Shown here: positions 53,563 through 62,961 of the stretch, piece after piece
How the letters are laid out: the number at the start of each line of letters is the position of its first letter
Numbering within the stretch: the stretch's first letter is position 1
Origin: NORP294 sp047627915
GTDB taxonomy: Bacteria; Bacteroidota; Bacteroidia; Flavobacteriales_E; Vicingaceae
NCBI GenBank assembly: GCA_047627915.1
Contig: JBLHTZ010000008.1
Coordinates: 9,502-73,501 of the forward strand
Length of the DNA stretch: 64,000 bases
Direction of reading: 5' to 3'
Position numbers and translations under genes: made by a program
Notes under the pieces: model-generated
Seen by the model: the letters and a program-made list of their open reading frames with translations, nothing else
Database searches by the model: none
Told to the model about the DNA's origin: nothing

Positions 53563-55587
53563 ATGAAAAAGAATTACATTTTACTATCAGGGTTGGTGTT
53601 AGCTTCATGTTTGGCTTTTGCTCAAAATAGAATGAGCACGCAAAACATGTCTAACTTTGAAGTTCCTGCAGCATTATCAAGCGAAGTAAAATCAGCGGAC
53701 CCTGATTTTCTTAAAAAAGCAAAACAAAATGCTAAGGCCTTTGGTGATACATTGTATTATCAAGATTTTGCAAATGGATTACCAACAAACTGGTCCGTAG
53801 TAAACAACAATCCAAATAACTTCCAGTGGGTTTGGAATACAGTTTACCAAAATGGTCAGTTTTCTGCTGCCACTAATATTATTACATCAACTACGGCAGC
53901 AAACGGATTTATGGTATTAACAGGAGATTTCCATAACACTCCTATTCCTCCTACAGGAGCTGTAGCAATGGATACGTACTTTGAATCAGACACGATTAAC
54001 TTGACAAATAACGGTACAAGTCCAAATGGATTTGGTAGCGTATGGGTAACGTACCAACAAGCATTAAGATACTGCTGTTCAGGAGCGAACAGACTAGTTC
54101 TACAAGCAAGTACAGATAACTTTGTAACATTTCAAGAGTATGATGCAACAAATGCAATTGCTGTAAATGCTGCTTCTGGTACTGTAACCAACGTTATCAA
54201 CATTAGCACAGCTGCTGCTAATTCTGCTACCGTTAAAATTAGATTTTTATCTGAAGGAAACTCTCATTATTATTGGATGATTGATGATTTCGCTGTAATT
54301 GAAGGACCTGCTAACGATGTGGCATTAAGAACTCCTTATTTAGAGTTTAACTTTGATTACGCATACAATCCTTTTTACGGACAAATTCCGTTTGACTTAT
54401 TCCCACCACTTCCATTATCAGGATTCGTTTACAATAACGGTTCTAATGATTTAACTGGTGTAAGAATCGAAGGAGATATCTTCAATACTGCTACTCCTGG
54501 TGGACCAGGTATAGGTCTTGTATACTCTACTGCTTCGACATTACTTCCTTTGCAGTCTGGTATTACTAGAGACACTGCTGACTACGTAGTTACAAACTCT
54601 CCAAGATTCGTTCCTCCTGTTTTAGGTGAATTTAGAGTTGACATGATTGCTACATCTGATAGTGTCGATGAAAACTTAGGAAATGAAGATTACTCACAAA
54701 CATTCACTACTTCAGATACTGTTTTCGCAAGAGATGATAATGGTTATGCAGGTGGTACAGGTCCAGGATCGTACGTAAGAGCTGGTCAAACTGGCGGCAC
54801 TGTTGTAGGGGATAGATTTGGTACAATGTACGTTGTAGAATCTAGAACCGGTAATGGTGGAACTACAAAAGTACCTACATCTATTACTTTTGCAGTTTCT
54901 AACGACCCACTTAACATTGGAGTAGAAATTGTTCCTAAGATTTGGAGTTATGTTGAAGATTCTCTTTTTGCTCCTGCTTCAGGAACAATTGCTGCTGCTT
55001 TTGCAGGTGGGGAAGTTGCTTCTACATTCATACCTTATACTATTTTATCTACTGATACTAACACATTACTTACAATTCCTTTAGATAACGGAACAGCTGT
55101 ATTTAATGGCTTAGATTCAGGTCAGTATGTTGTAGGTTGGGAAGTAACCAACACTAATGGTGGAAATAGTTTTGAAGTTCAAGCAGATGCTTCTTCAGGT
55201 CAATTCCAAGATAATGTTACTTGCTTTATTGATTTAGCACACTCTCCAGGATGGGGATGGGTAGATGCTAACCCAGTAATTAGATTGAACATGGCAAACC
55301 TCCCTATACCAACAGGTTTGAACAATGTATCTAACTCGTCAACTGAATTTAATATCGCTCCTAACCCTAACAACGGTTTATTTACTATGACTGTTACTTC
55401 TACAGAAGTTGTTACTTACAACGTAAATGTGAGAAACATGTTAGGACAAGAAGTTTACACTGATTTAATCACCGTAAACGGAACTGTTAGACAGCAAATG
55501 GATTTAACACAATTCGAAAAAGGTGTTTACTTTGTAAGCCTTGAGAACGGTGCTGAGAAAATTTTAAAGAAGGTTGTTGTAAAATAA
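53563..55587 (+). CDS. T9SS type A sorting domain protein, tandem paralogue 1
   Basis: A 674-residue secreted protein: signal peptide (to LAFAQ), then an N-terminal jelly-roll/cleaved-adhesin-like domain (about 60-250) starting at FGDTLYYQDFANGLPTNWSVVNNNP and containing YCC (Cys171-Cys172). A middle region repeats in all three paralogues (DDNGYAGGTGPGSYVR, GTMYVVESRTGNGG, GLDSGQYVVGWEVTNTNGG). The C-terminal sorting domain (about 595-674) runs NIAPNPNNGLF ... GQEVYTDL ... KGVYFVSLENG and ends in Lys. The sorting domain directs export by T9SS and surface attachment. Ligand or function unknown. Confidence 0.88.
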   Translation: MKKNYILLSGLVLASCLAFAQNRMSTQNMSNFEVPAALSSEVKSADPDFLKKAKQNAKAFGDTLYYQDFANGLPTNWSVVNNNPNNFQWVWNTVYQNGQFSAATNIITSTTAANGFMVLTGDFHNTPIPPTGAVAMDTYFESDTINLTNNGTSPNGFGSVWVTYQQALRYCCSGANRLVLQASTDNFVTFQEYDATNAIAVNAASGTVTNVINISTAAANSATVKIRFLSEGNSHYYWMIDDFAVIEGPANDVALRTPYLEFNFDYAYNPFYGQIPFDLFPPLPLSGFVYNNGSNDLTGVRIEGDIFNTATPGGPGIGLVYSTASTLLPLQSGITRDTADYVVTNSPRFVPPVLGEFRVDMIATSDSVDENLGNEDYSQTFTTSDTVFARDDNGYAGGTGPGSYVRAGQTGGTVVGDRFGTMYVVESRTGNGGTTKVPTSITFAVSNDPLNIGVEIVPKIWSYVEDSLFAPASGTIAAAFAGGEVASTFIPYTILSTDTNTLLTIPLDNGTAVFNGLDSGQYVVGWEVTNTNGGNSFEVQADASSGQFQDNVTCFIDLAHSPGWGWVDANPVIRLNMANLPIPTGLNNVSNSSTEFNIAPNPNNGLFTMTVTSTEVVTYNVNVRNMLGQEVYTDLITVNGTVRQQMDLTQFEKGVYFVSLENGAEKILKKVVVK

Positions 55588-55608
55588 TCCTACTTAAAAT
55601 AGATTAAA

Positions 55609-55638
55609 GGAAGCCACGCATTTTGCGTGGCTTTTTTT
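55609..55638 (+). terminator. Rho-independent terminator after T9SS paralogue 1
   Basis: AAGCCACGCA and TGCGTGGCTT form a 10-bp perfect stem with a 3-nt loop and a T7 tract. Confidence 0.9.
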
Positions 55639-55698
55639 ATTTACGATAGTTTGAATAAAAATTGTTCTATATTTAGATTCAATTTAAAACAACACACT

Positions 55699-57711
55699 AT
55701 GAAAAAAATCTACTTTTTTAGCCTACTATCATTAATTACCGTTAGTCTTTCTGCTCAGAAAGCACTTAACCCACAAATCCCTCCTGCTGAAGATAATTTA
55801 GAAATTGAGGACGTCAGAAATGACCTCGATCCATATTTTTATCTAAAAAAGGCATCTCATAACAAAGTCTTTGGGGATACCTTGTATTATCAGAATTTTG
55901 CTGGAGGACTTCCACTCGGATGGAGCATCGTTAACAACAACCCGAATAACTTTGTATGGGAATGGAATACAGTATACCGACAAGGTGCATTTTCTGGAAC
56001 AAGAACCGAAATCAAATCGACAACCGCTGCTAACGGATTTATGTCTTTGCCTTCAGATTTTTACAATACACCGACACCACCTACAGGTAGGATCGCTATG
56101 GATACATATTTTCAATCCGATACTATTTTTATTACCCCAACACCAAGTGTTTGGGTAACCTATCAGCAGTATGTAAGATTCTGTTGTAACGCTGGGAATA
56201 GATTAGTCCTGCAGGTAAGTACAGATGACTTCGTTACCTTCACTGAGTTTGATGCAATAGACGGCTTAGCGGTAAACGCAGGTAATACTACAGATGCTGT
56301 TGGTGGAGCAACCAACATCATTAACATTAGCACAGCTGTAGCCAACGCTCCACACTTTAAAGTAAGGTTTTATGCCGAAGGCAATGGCCGTTATTTTTGG
56401 ATGATTGATGACTTCGCTGTCATAGAAGGGGTTGAAAATGATATGGAATTAAGAACTCCTTACTTAGAGTTCAACTTTGACTACGCTTACAATCCCTTTT
56501 ACGGTCAAATTCCTTATGATTTATTTACTCCACTTCCTCTTTCAGGTTTCGTGTACAACAACGGCTCAAATGATTTAACTGGTGTAAGAATAGAAGGAGA
56601 TATTTTCCATACAGCATCTCCAAGTGCAGGACCAGGTATTGGCCTAGTTTATTCTACGTCCTCAACACCTCTACCTTTACAATCGGGAGTAACAAGAGAT
56701 ACTGCAGATTACGTAGTGACAAACAATCCAAGATTTGTTCCTACTGTTTTAGGCGAATTTAGAGTTGACATGATTGCTACATCAGATAGTGTTGATGGTA
56801 ATTTAGGAAATGAAACTTATTCTCAAACATTCACTACTTCTGATACCATTTTCGCACGAGATGATAACGGTTATGCAGGTGGTACCGGTCCGGGATCATA
56901 CGTAAGAGCTGGTCAAACAGGAGGTACTGTTGTTGGTGATAAATTTGGTACCATGTACGTTGTAGAATCTAGAACCGGTAATGGTGGAGTTACAAAAGTT
57001 CCTACTTCTATAACGTTTGCAGTTTCTGATGATCCTACTAACATTGGCGTAGAGATCGTTCCTAAAATTTGGTCGTATAATGAAGACTCATTATTTACAG
57101 CTACTGGAAGTATTGCTGCTGCATTCGCAGGTGGAGAGGTTGCTTCTGCTTTCATTCCTTATACCATCTTATCTACTGATACAAACACATTGCTTACAAT
57201 TGCTTTAGATAACGGATCAGCTGTACTTAATGGTTTAGATTCAGGTCAGTATGTTGTAGGTTGGGAAGTAACTAACACTAACGGTGGAAATAGCTTTGAA
57301 GTTCAAGCTGATGCTTCTTCTGGTCAATTTCAAGATAACGTAACTTGCTTTATTGATTTAGCACACTCTCCAGGTTGGGGTTGGGTAGACGTTAACCCGG
57401 TAATTAGGCTGAATATGTCCAACTTATCTGTTTCTATCAAAACAAACGATTTTTTAAACTCTTCAACTGAGTTCAATATCGCGCCAAACCCTAACAACGG
57501 TTTATTCACAATGTCAATTTCTTCACCTGAAGTTATTACGTACAATGTGAATGTAAGAAACATGTTAGGACAAGAAGTTTACACGGATTTAATCACGGTA
57601 AATGGAACGGTCACCGAACAAATGGATTTAACACAATTCGAAAAAGGTGTTTACTTTGTAAGCCTTGAGAATGGTGCTGAGAAAATTTTAAAAAAGGTTG
57701 TTGTGCAGTAG
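55699..57711 (+). CDS. T9SS type A sorting domain protein, tandem paralogue 2
   Basis: A 670-residue paralogue of the preceding gene with the same layout: signal peptide MKKIYFFSLLSLITVSLSAQ, N-terminal adhesin-like domain with FCCNAGNR, the shared middle region, and a sorting domain nearly identical to that of paralogue 1 (NMLGQEVYTDLITVNGTV, EKGVYFVSLENG), ending VVVQ. A GTG-started frame from 55627 lies within the terminator and is rejected in favour of the ATG at 55699 that begins the signal peptide. Its C-terminal 53 nt stretch is identical to paralogue 1 although the N-terminal domains differ strongly, suggesting gene conversion. Confidence 0.88.
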   Translation: MKKIYFFSLLSLITVSLSAQKALNPQIPPAEDNLEIEDVRNDLDPYFYLKKASHNKVFGDTLYYQNFAGGLPLGWSIVNNNPNNFVWEWNTVYRQGAFSGTRTEIKSTTAANGFMSLPSDFYNTPTPPTGRIAMDTYFQSDTIFITPTPSVWVTYQQYVRFCCNAGNRLVLQVSTDDFVTFTEFDAIDGLAVNAGNTTDAVGGATNIINISTAVANAPHFKVRFYAEGNGRYFWMIDDFAVIEGVENDMELRTPYLEFNFDYAYNPFYGQIPYDLFTPLPLSGFVYNNGSNDLTGVRIEGDIFHTASPSAGPGIGLVYSTSSTPLPLQSGVTRDTADYVVTNNPRFVPTVLGEFRVDMIATSDSVDGNLGNETYSQTFTTSDTIFARDDNGYAGGTGPGSYVRAGQTGGTVVGDKFGTMYVVESRTGNGGVTKVPTSITFAVSDDPTNIGVEIVPKIWSYNEDSLFTATGSIAAAFAGGEVASAFIPYTILSTDTNTLLTIALDNGSAVLNGLDSGQYVVGWEVTNTNGGNSFEVQADASSGQFQDNVTCFIDLAHSPGWGWVDVNPVIRLNMSNLSVSIKTNDFLNSSTEFNIAPNPNNGLFTMSISSPEVITYNVNVRNMLGQEVYTDLITVNGTVTEQMDLTQFEKGVYFVSLENGAEKILKKVVVQ

Positions 57712-57769
57712 TATTATTTTACAAAACCTGAAGACTATAGTTCTCCAATAAAGAATATAATTCTATTTA

Positions 57770-57806
57770 AAAAGCCCCCTTCTAAAGATTAGAATGGGGC
57801 TTTTTT
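57770..57806 (+). terminator. Rho-independent terminator after T9SS paralogue 2
   Basis: AAAAGCCCCCTTCTA pairs with TAGAATGGGGCTTTT over 15 positions with one mismatch, loop AAGAT, followed by a T tract. Confidence 0.85.
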
Positions 57807-57903
57807 GATAAACCATGAATTCAAATCCAGTAAATGTGAATTTCTCTCGTAATATAGCTTTAGTTCTTCTTTCTTTTGAGAATGAATTTTAAACCGCTTC
57901 ATT

Positions 57904-59919
57904 ATGAAAAAGGAACATATTTTACTCTCAAGTTTTTTACTTTGCTCTATACTTGGGTTCACTCAGAATAAGATCAAACAAAAAACAACTATACCTCAAA
58001 TTGAAGCTGCTTTAACAAGCAGCCATAAAACTATAGACCCTGATTTCTTAAAAGCAGCAAAGTTTAATTCAAAAGCCTTTGGAGATACTCTGTTTTATGA
58101 CGATTTTGACAGCTCAAGATGGTCAGTTATAAACAACAGTCCAAACCCCTTCCAATGGAGATGGACAACTACATTTCTGCCGGGTCCATTTTCTACTGCT
58201 AACAACATCATTACTTCTACAACGGCATCAAATGGTTTTATGCTTTTAAATAGCGGGCTTTTTAACACCCCCATACCGCCAACAGGACCAGTAGCAATGG
58301 ACACCTATTTTCAATCAGACAGTATTGACCTTACAAAAGGTGGTAATACTCCAGGAGGGTTTTGCAGTGTATGGGTCAGCTACCAGCAAACTCTTCGTTA
58401 CTGTTGTTCAGGTGCAAACAGATTGGTTCTCCAAGTAAGTTCAGATAATTTTATCACCTTCCAAGAATATGATGCCACCAATAGCCTTGCGGTAAATGCT
58501 GCTAGTGGAACCTTCACAAACATTATTAATATTAGCACAGCAGCTGCATTTACCCCGAACATTAAAGTCAGGCTCCTATCAGAGGGAAACTCACACTATT
58601 ATTGGATGATCGATGACTTTGCAATTATAGAAGGGGCTAATAATGTCCTAGAACTAAGAACACCCTACGTGGAGTTTAACTCCGATTATGTATATAATCC
58701 CTTTTACGGGCAAATTCCATATGGTTTAATGACCCCTCTTCCATTATCTGGTTTCGTTTACAACAGTGGGTGTAATGATCTAACAGGTGTGAAAATTGAA
58801 GGAGACATTGTTCACACTGCCGACCTTATAGGTAATCCAGGAACTGGTCTAGTATATTCTACTTCATCTACTCCCGCCAATTTAGTATCCAATATTAGGA
58901 GAGACACTGCAGATTATAAAATAACCAATGGACCTAGATTCGTACCAACAGTTTTAGGAAAGTTTAGAGTTGATATGATTGCTACATCAGATAGTGTCAA
59001 TCAAAACCCTGCAAACGCGACTCATAGTCAACTATTCTCTACTTCAGATACAATTTTAGCCCGAGATGATAACGGTTATGGAGGAGGGACAGGGCCAGGG
59101 TCATATGTTAGAAATAACCAACCAGGTGGCACTATTGTAGGTGACAGATTCGGAACAATGTACGTTGTAGAATCTAGAACTGGTAATGGTGGAAATACGA
59201 AAGTCCCTACTTCTATTACGTTTGCAGTTTCTAACGACCCAACTAACATTGGGGTAGAGATCGTTCCTAAAATTTGGAGTTATGTTGAAGATTCTCTTTT
59301 TGCTCCTGCGTCAGGAACAATTGCTGCAGCCTTTTCCGGAGGTGAAGTGGCCTCGTCATTCATTCCTTATACCATCTTATCTGCTGATACAAACACATTA
59401 CTAACACTTCCTTTAGACAATGGTCCTGCCGTGTTTAATGGTTTAGATTCAGGTCAATATGTTGTCGGTTGGGAAGTGACGAACACCAACGGTGGCAATA
59501 GCTTTGAAGTTCAAGTCGATGCTTCTTCAGGCCAATTTCAAGATAATGTTACTTGTTTTGTTGATTTAGCTCACCAGCCTGGTTGGGGTTGGGTCGATGT
59601 AAATCCTGTTATTCGATTAAATATGGGAAATCTTCCTATTCCTACTTCGTTGAAAAATGAAGTAGACAGTAACACAACTGTATCAATTCAACCCAACCCT
59701 TCAAATGGGGAATTCAGTTTAACATTTGAAACTACTGAAAGAAGCACATTTCAGTTAAACGTTAGAAATTCATTAGGTCAACTATTTTATTCAGAAACAA
59801 TTAACATTCAAGGAGCAAATACCAAACGGTTTGACTTTTCTAAACTGGATAAAGGAATCTATTTCATTTCATTGCAAAACGAATCAGAAAACATAGTTGA
59901 GACGGTGGTTATTCACTAA
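57904..59919 (+). CDS. T9SS type A sorting domain protein, tandem paralogue 3
   Basis: A 671-residue third paralogue: signal peptide to GFTQ, N-terminal adhesin-like domain with YCCSGANR, and the same middle region (DDNGYGGGTGPGSYVR, GTMYVVESRTGNGG). Its sorting domain is clearly different from those of paralogues 1 and 2 (SIQPNPSNGEFSLTFETTERS, SLGQLFYSETINIQG, DKGIYFISLQN) and ends VVIH rather than a basic residue. The middle region matches paralogue 1 more closely than paralogue 2 in places, so the three are mosaics. Own terminator downstream. Confidence 0.87.
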   Translation: MKKEHILLSSFLLCSILGFTQNKIKQKTTIPQIEAALTSSHKTIDPDFLKAAKFNSKAFGDTLFYDDFDSSRWSVINNSPNPFQWRWTTTFLPGPFSTANNIITSTTASNGFMLLNSGLFNTPIPPTGPVAMDTYFQSDSIDLTKGGNTPGGFCSVWVSYQQTLRYCCSGANRLVLQVSSDNFITFQEYDATNSLAVNAASGTFTNIINISTAAAFTPNIKVRLLSEGNSHYYWMIDDFAIIEGANNVLELRTPYVEFNSDYVYNPFYGQIPYGLMTPLPLSGFVYNSGCNDLTGVKIEGDIVHTADLIGNPGTGLVYSTSSTPANLVSNIRRDTADYKITNGPRFVPTVLGKFRVDMIATSDSVNQNPANATHSQLFSTSDTILARDDNGYGGGTGPGSYVRNNQPGGTIVGDRFGTMYVVESRTGNGGNTKVPTSITFAVSNDPTNIGVEIVPKIWSYVEDSLFAPASGTIAAAFSGGEVASSFIPYTILSADTNTLLTLPLDNGPAVFNGLDSGQYVVGWEVTNTNGGNSFEVQVDASSGQFQDNVTCFVDLAHQPGWGWVDVNPVIRLNMGNLPIPTSLKNEVDSNTTVSIQPNPSNGEFSLTFETTERSTFQLNVRNSLGQLFYSETINIQGANTKRFDFSKLDKGIYFISLQNESENIVETVVIH

Positions 59920-59937
59920 CTTCTTCTATTATGCGGA

Positions 59938-59976
59938 AGGTGGCTCTATCATTCATTTGTTAGGGCCGCTTTTTTA
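59938..59976 (+). terminator. Rho-independent terminator after T9SS paralogue 3
   Basis: GTGGCTCTA and TAGGGCCGC form a 9-bp stem with two G-U pairs and a 12-nt loop, followed by T6. Confidence 0.7.
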
Positions 59977-60078
59977 TGTATTTGCTAAACTTAATCGAAC
60001 AAATGTTGTTTTAAATTAACCACTCCAAGAGCGTTCTTATTAAGAATGTGTCTAAATAGCTTAGACCCCATTTGACCC

Positions 60079-60109
60079 TTTGTTATAAACAGTTCTAGGG
60101 TTATCTTTG
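60079..60109 (+). promoter_or_regulatory. Promoter of sdhCAB
   Basis: TTTG (60079-60082), exactly 19 bases, then TATCTTTG (60102-60109): a full match to the Bacteroidota TTTG-N19-TAnnTTTG consensus, 34 bases upstream of the sdhC ATG. This is the best promoter match in the window. Confidence 0.75.
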
Positions 60110-60143
60110 CAGTAATATTTATCAACCCCAAAAATGTATTCGG

Positions 60144-60926
60144 ATGAGCGAATCGAAAGGTTTATTGAAATCACACATTGTTAAAAAATATTGGATGGCT
60201 TTTACTGGCCTCTTTCTAATGCTTTTTTTAACTGGTCACCTTGCAGGTAACCTACAATTATTATTGACAGGTTACGACGGTCAGTTACAGTTTAATGAAT
60301 ACGCCGTATTTATGACAACTAACCCCGTTGTTAAACTATTGTCATACGTCACCTATATTAGTATCTTATTCCATGCAATTGATGGAATAGTTATTAGCAT
60401 AGCGAATCGAAAAGCAAGGCCTGATGGATACGCATACAGTAAGCCAGGCAAAAATTCTATGTGGTCTTCACGGAACATGGGTGTTCTTGGAACCATCATC
60501 TTAGTGTACATTGTTGTTCACATGCAGAATTTCTGGTATGAATATAAATTTGGTAAAACAGAATTTATGATGTCGGAAGACGGTTTATCGCCACTACTTC
60601 AAGACGGTTCAATTGCAGAAGGAGCAACGGTTACAAATGCGGGAGAAGTGATGCTAGCCGGAGAAAACATTGGAGTTGCTATGAAAGACCTCTATACCAT
60701 TGTTATGGAAGGGTTTGCTAATCCAATTCTAGTTGTTTTTTATGTATTTGCAATGATTGCAATGGGTTTCCACCTAGTACATGGTTTTCAAAGTGCATTC
60801 CAATCAATTGGTTTAAGAAATAAGAAGTATTCGCCTATAATTGTCAAAATAGGCTACGCCTTCGCGGTTATAGTGCCATTATTGTTCGCTATAATTCCTG
60901 TTTATCTATTTATAATGGCGGCCTAA
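60144..60926 (+). CDS. sdhC: Succinate dehydrogenase cytochrome b558 subunit
   Basis: A 260-residue five-helix membrane anchor of the dihaem b558 type. It contains haem-ligand histidines in LTGHLAGN, SILFHAIDG, YIVVHMQNFW and GFHLVHGFQS. It anchors SdhAB to the cytoplasmic membrane and exchanges electrons with menaquinone. No separate sdhD is present, as usual for this class. First gene of a three-gene operon with a clear promoter; sdhA follows after 23 bp. Confidence 0.94.
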   Translation: MSESKGLLKSHIVKKYWMAFTGLFLMLFLTGHLAGNLQLLLTGYDGQLQFNEYAVFMTTNPVVKLLSYVTYISILFHAIDGIVISIANRKARPDGYAYSKPGKNSMWSSRNMGVLGTIILVYIVVHMQNFWYEYKFGKTEFMMSEDGLSPLLQDGSIAEGATVTNAGEVMLAGENIGVAMKDLYTIVMEGFANPILVVFYVFAMIAMGFHLVHGFQSAFQSIGLRNKKYSPIIVKIGYAFAVIVPLLFAIIPVYLFIMAA

Positions 60927-60949
60927 GTCCCCTTCAAATTCAAGAAGAA

Positions 60950-62956
60950 ATGAGTTTAGATTCGAAAATACCTAAAGGTCCATTACACGATAAATGGACA
61001 AACTATAAAAACAACATTAACTTGGTGAATCCTGCCAACAAACGTAACATTGATGTTATCGTAGTTGGAACAGGATTAGCTGGTGGCTCTGCTGCTGCAA
61101 CTTTAGCAGAATTGGGCTACAACGTTAAAGCCTTTTGTTACCAAGATTCCCCAAGAAGAGCGCACTCAATTGCTGCGCAAGGTGGAATTAACGCTGCCAA
61201 AAATTATCAAGGTGACGGAGATTCAACATACCGGTTGTTCTACGACACCATTAAAGGTGGCGATTATAGATCACGAGAGGCAAATGTGTACCGACTAGCA
61301 GAGGTTTCTGCAAACATTATTGACCAATGTGTTGCACAAGGAGTTCCATTTGCAAGAGATTATGGTGGGTTATTAGATAACCGATCATTTGGAGGAGTGT
61401 TAGTATCTAGAACATTTTACGCAAAGGGACAAACTGGACAGCAATTGTTATTAGGTGCATACTCTGCAATGAACCGACAAATTGCAAAAGGTAAAATCCA
61501 AATGTATAATCGTCACGAAATGTTAGACGTGGTAATAGTTGATGGCAAAGCCAGAGGTATTATTGCAAGAAACTTAGTGACTGGAGAAATTGAAAGACAT
61601 TCGGCTCACGCAGTAGTTTTAGGATCTGGCGGATACGGAAACGTATTCTTCCTTTCAACAAATGCAATGGGCTCTAACGTTACAGCTGCTTGGAAGGCAC
61701 ATAAAAAAGGCGCCTATTTTGCAAACCCATGTTACACACAAATTCACCCAACTTGTATTCCTGTTCACGGAACACAGCAGTCAAAATTGACGTTAATGTC
61801 TGAGTCATTGAGAAATGATGGTAGAATTTGGGTTCCAGCGAAATTAGAAGATGCTGAGGCAGTTCGAAAAGGAACACTCAAGCCAACAGCAATTAAAGAA
61901 GAAGATAGAGACTATTATTTGGAGAGAAGATATCCTTCTTTCGGAAACTTAGTACCACGTGATGTTGCATCGAGAGCAGCAAAAGAGAGATGTGATCAAG
62001 GTTACGGCGTAGTTGATAACGATACTAATGAAGGAGTATTCTTAGATTTTGCAGCAGCAATTCAGCGTTACGGCAAAGAGGAAGCTCTTGTAAAAGGTAT
62101 TTCAAATGCTTCGAAAGAAGAGATTACTGCTCTCGGAGAAAAAGTTATTGAAACAAAATATGGTAACTTGTTTGACATGTACAAGCAAATTACCGATGAT
62201 AATCCGTACAAAACTCCAATGAGAATCTACCCTGCAGTGCACTACACCATGGGCGGTCTTTGGGTCGATTACAACCTAATGACAAATGTCGAAGGGATGT
62301 ATGCGATTGGAGAAGCAAACTTTTCAGATCACGGAGCAAATAGATTAGGAGCTTCTGCTTTGATGCAAGGTTTAGCAGATGGTTATTTTGTATTACCTTA
62401 CACTATTGGTGACTACTTAGCTAACGATATTCGGACAGGGAAAATCTCTACCGACTCTCCAGAATTCGTTGCAGCAGAGAAGAAAGCAACGGACGAAATA
62501 AACAAGCTAATAAACAACAACGGTACAAAAACAGTAGATTATTTCCACAAAAAATTGGGATTAATCATGTGGAATAAAGTTGGAATGTCCAGAACTGCCG
62601 AAGGGTTGAATAAAGCAATTTCAGAAATTGCAGCCTTAAGGGAAGAATTTTACAACGATGTAAGGGTTCCAGGGGAAGCTAATGAATTGAACCAAGAGTT
62701 AGAAAAAGCAGGAAGGGTTGCAGATTTCCTAGAACTAGGAGAATTGTTTGCACGAGACGCATTAGAAAGAGAAGAATCTTGTGGTGGTCACTTCCGAGAA
62801 GAATACAAAACCGAAGACGGGGAAGCCTTAAGAAGAGATGCAGAGTTTGCATATGTTTCTGCATGGGAATATACTGGAAAACCTTCTGATGCGATTCTCC
62901 ATAAAGATAAATTAGATTTTGAAAACGTAGAGTTAAAAACTCGTTCTTATAAATAA
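60950..62956 (+). CDS. sdhA: Succinate dehydrogenase/fumarate reductase flavoprotein subunit
   Basis: A 668-residue flavoprotein that interconverts succinate and fumarate. The FAD-binding start is VVGTGLAGGSAAATLAELG (about 39-57). The covalent-FAD histidine lies in RRAHSIAAQGGINAAKN (His72). The middle has YTQIHPTCIPV and the substrate-site Arg region RDVASRAAKERCDQGYGV, and HYTMGGLWVDYN and GEANFSDHGANRLGASALMQGL come later. Length matches the b558-type SdhA. The sdhB ATG follows after 5 bp. Confidence 0.97.
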   Translation: MSLDSKIPKGPLHDKWTNYKNNINLVNPANKRNIDVIVVGTGLAGGSAAATLAELGYNVKAFCYQDSPRRAHSIAAQGGINAAKNYQGDGDSTYRLFYDTIKGGDYRSREANVYRLAEVSANIIDQCVAQGVPFARDYGGLLDNRSFGGVLVSRTFYAKGQTGQQLLLGAYSAMNRQIAKGKIQMYNRHEMLDVVIVDGKARGIIARNLVTGEIERHSAHAVVLGSGGYGNVFFLSTNAMGSNVTAAWKAHKKGAYFANPCYTQIHPTCIPVHGTQQSKLTLMSESLRNDGRIWVPAKLEDAEAVRKGTLKPTAIKEEDRDYYLERRYPSFGNLVPRDVASRAAKERCDQGYGVVDNDTNEGVFLDFAAAIQRYGKEEALVKGISNASKEEITALGEKVIETKYGNLFDMYKQITDDNPYKTPMRIYPAVHYTMGGLWVDYNLMTNVEGMYAIGEANFSDHGANRLGASALMQGLADGYFVLPYTIGDYLANDIRTGKISTDSPEFVAAEKKATDEINKLINNNGTKTVDYFHKKLGLIMWNKVGMSRTAEGLNKAISEIAALREEFYNDVRVPGEANELNQELEKAGRVADFLELGELFARDALEREESCGGHFREEYKTEDGEALRRDAEFAYVSAWEYTGKPSDAILHKDKLDFENVELKTRSYK

Positions 62957-62961
62957 CAGAT

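Noticed and set aside
55627..55698. Upstream GTG start for T9SS paralogue 2
   Set aside because: It falls inside the terminator hairpin and adds 24 residues before a standard signal peptide; the ATG at 55699 is used.
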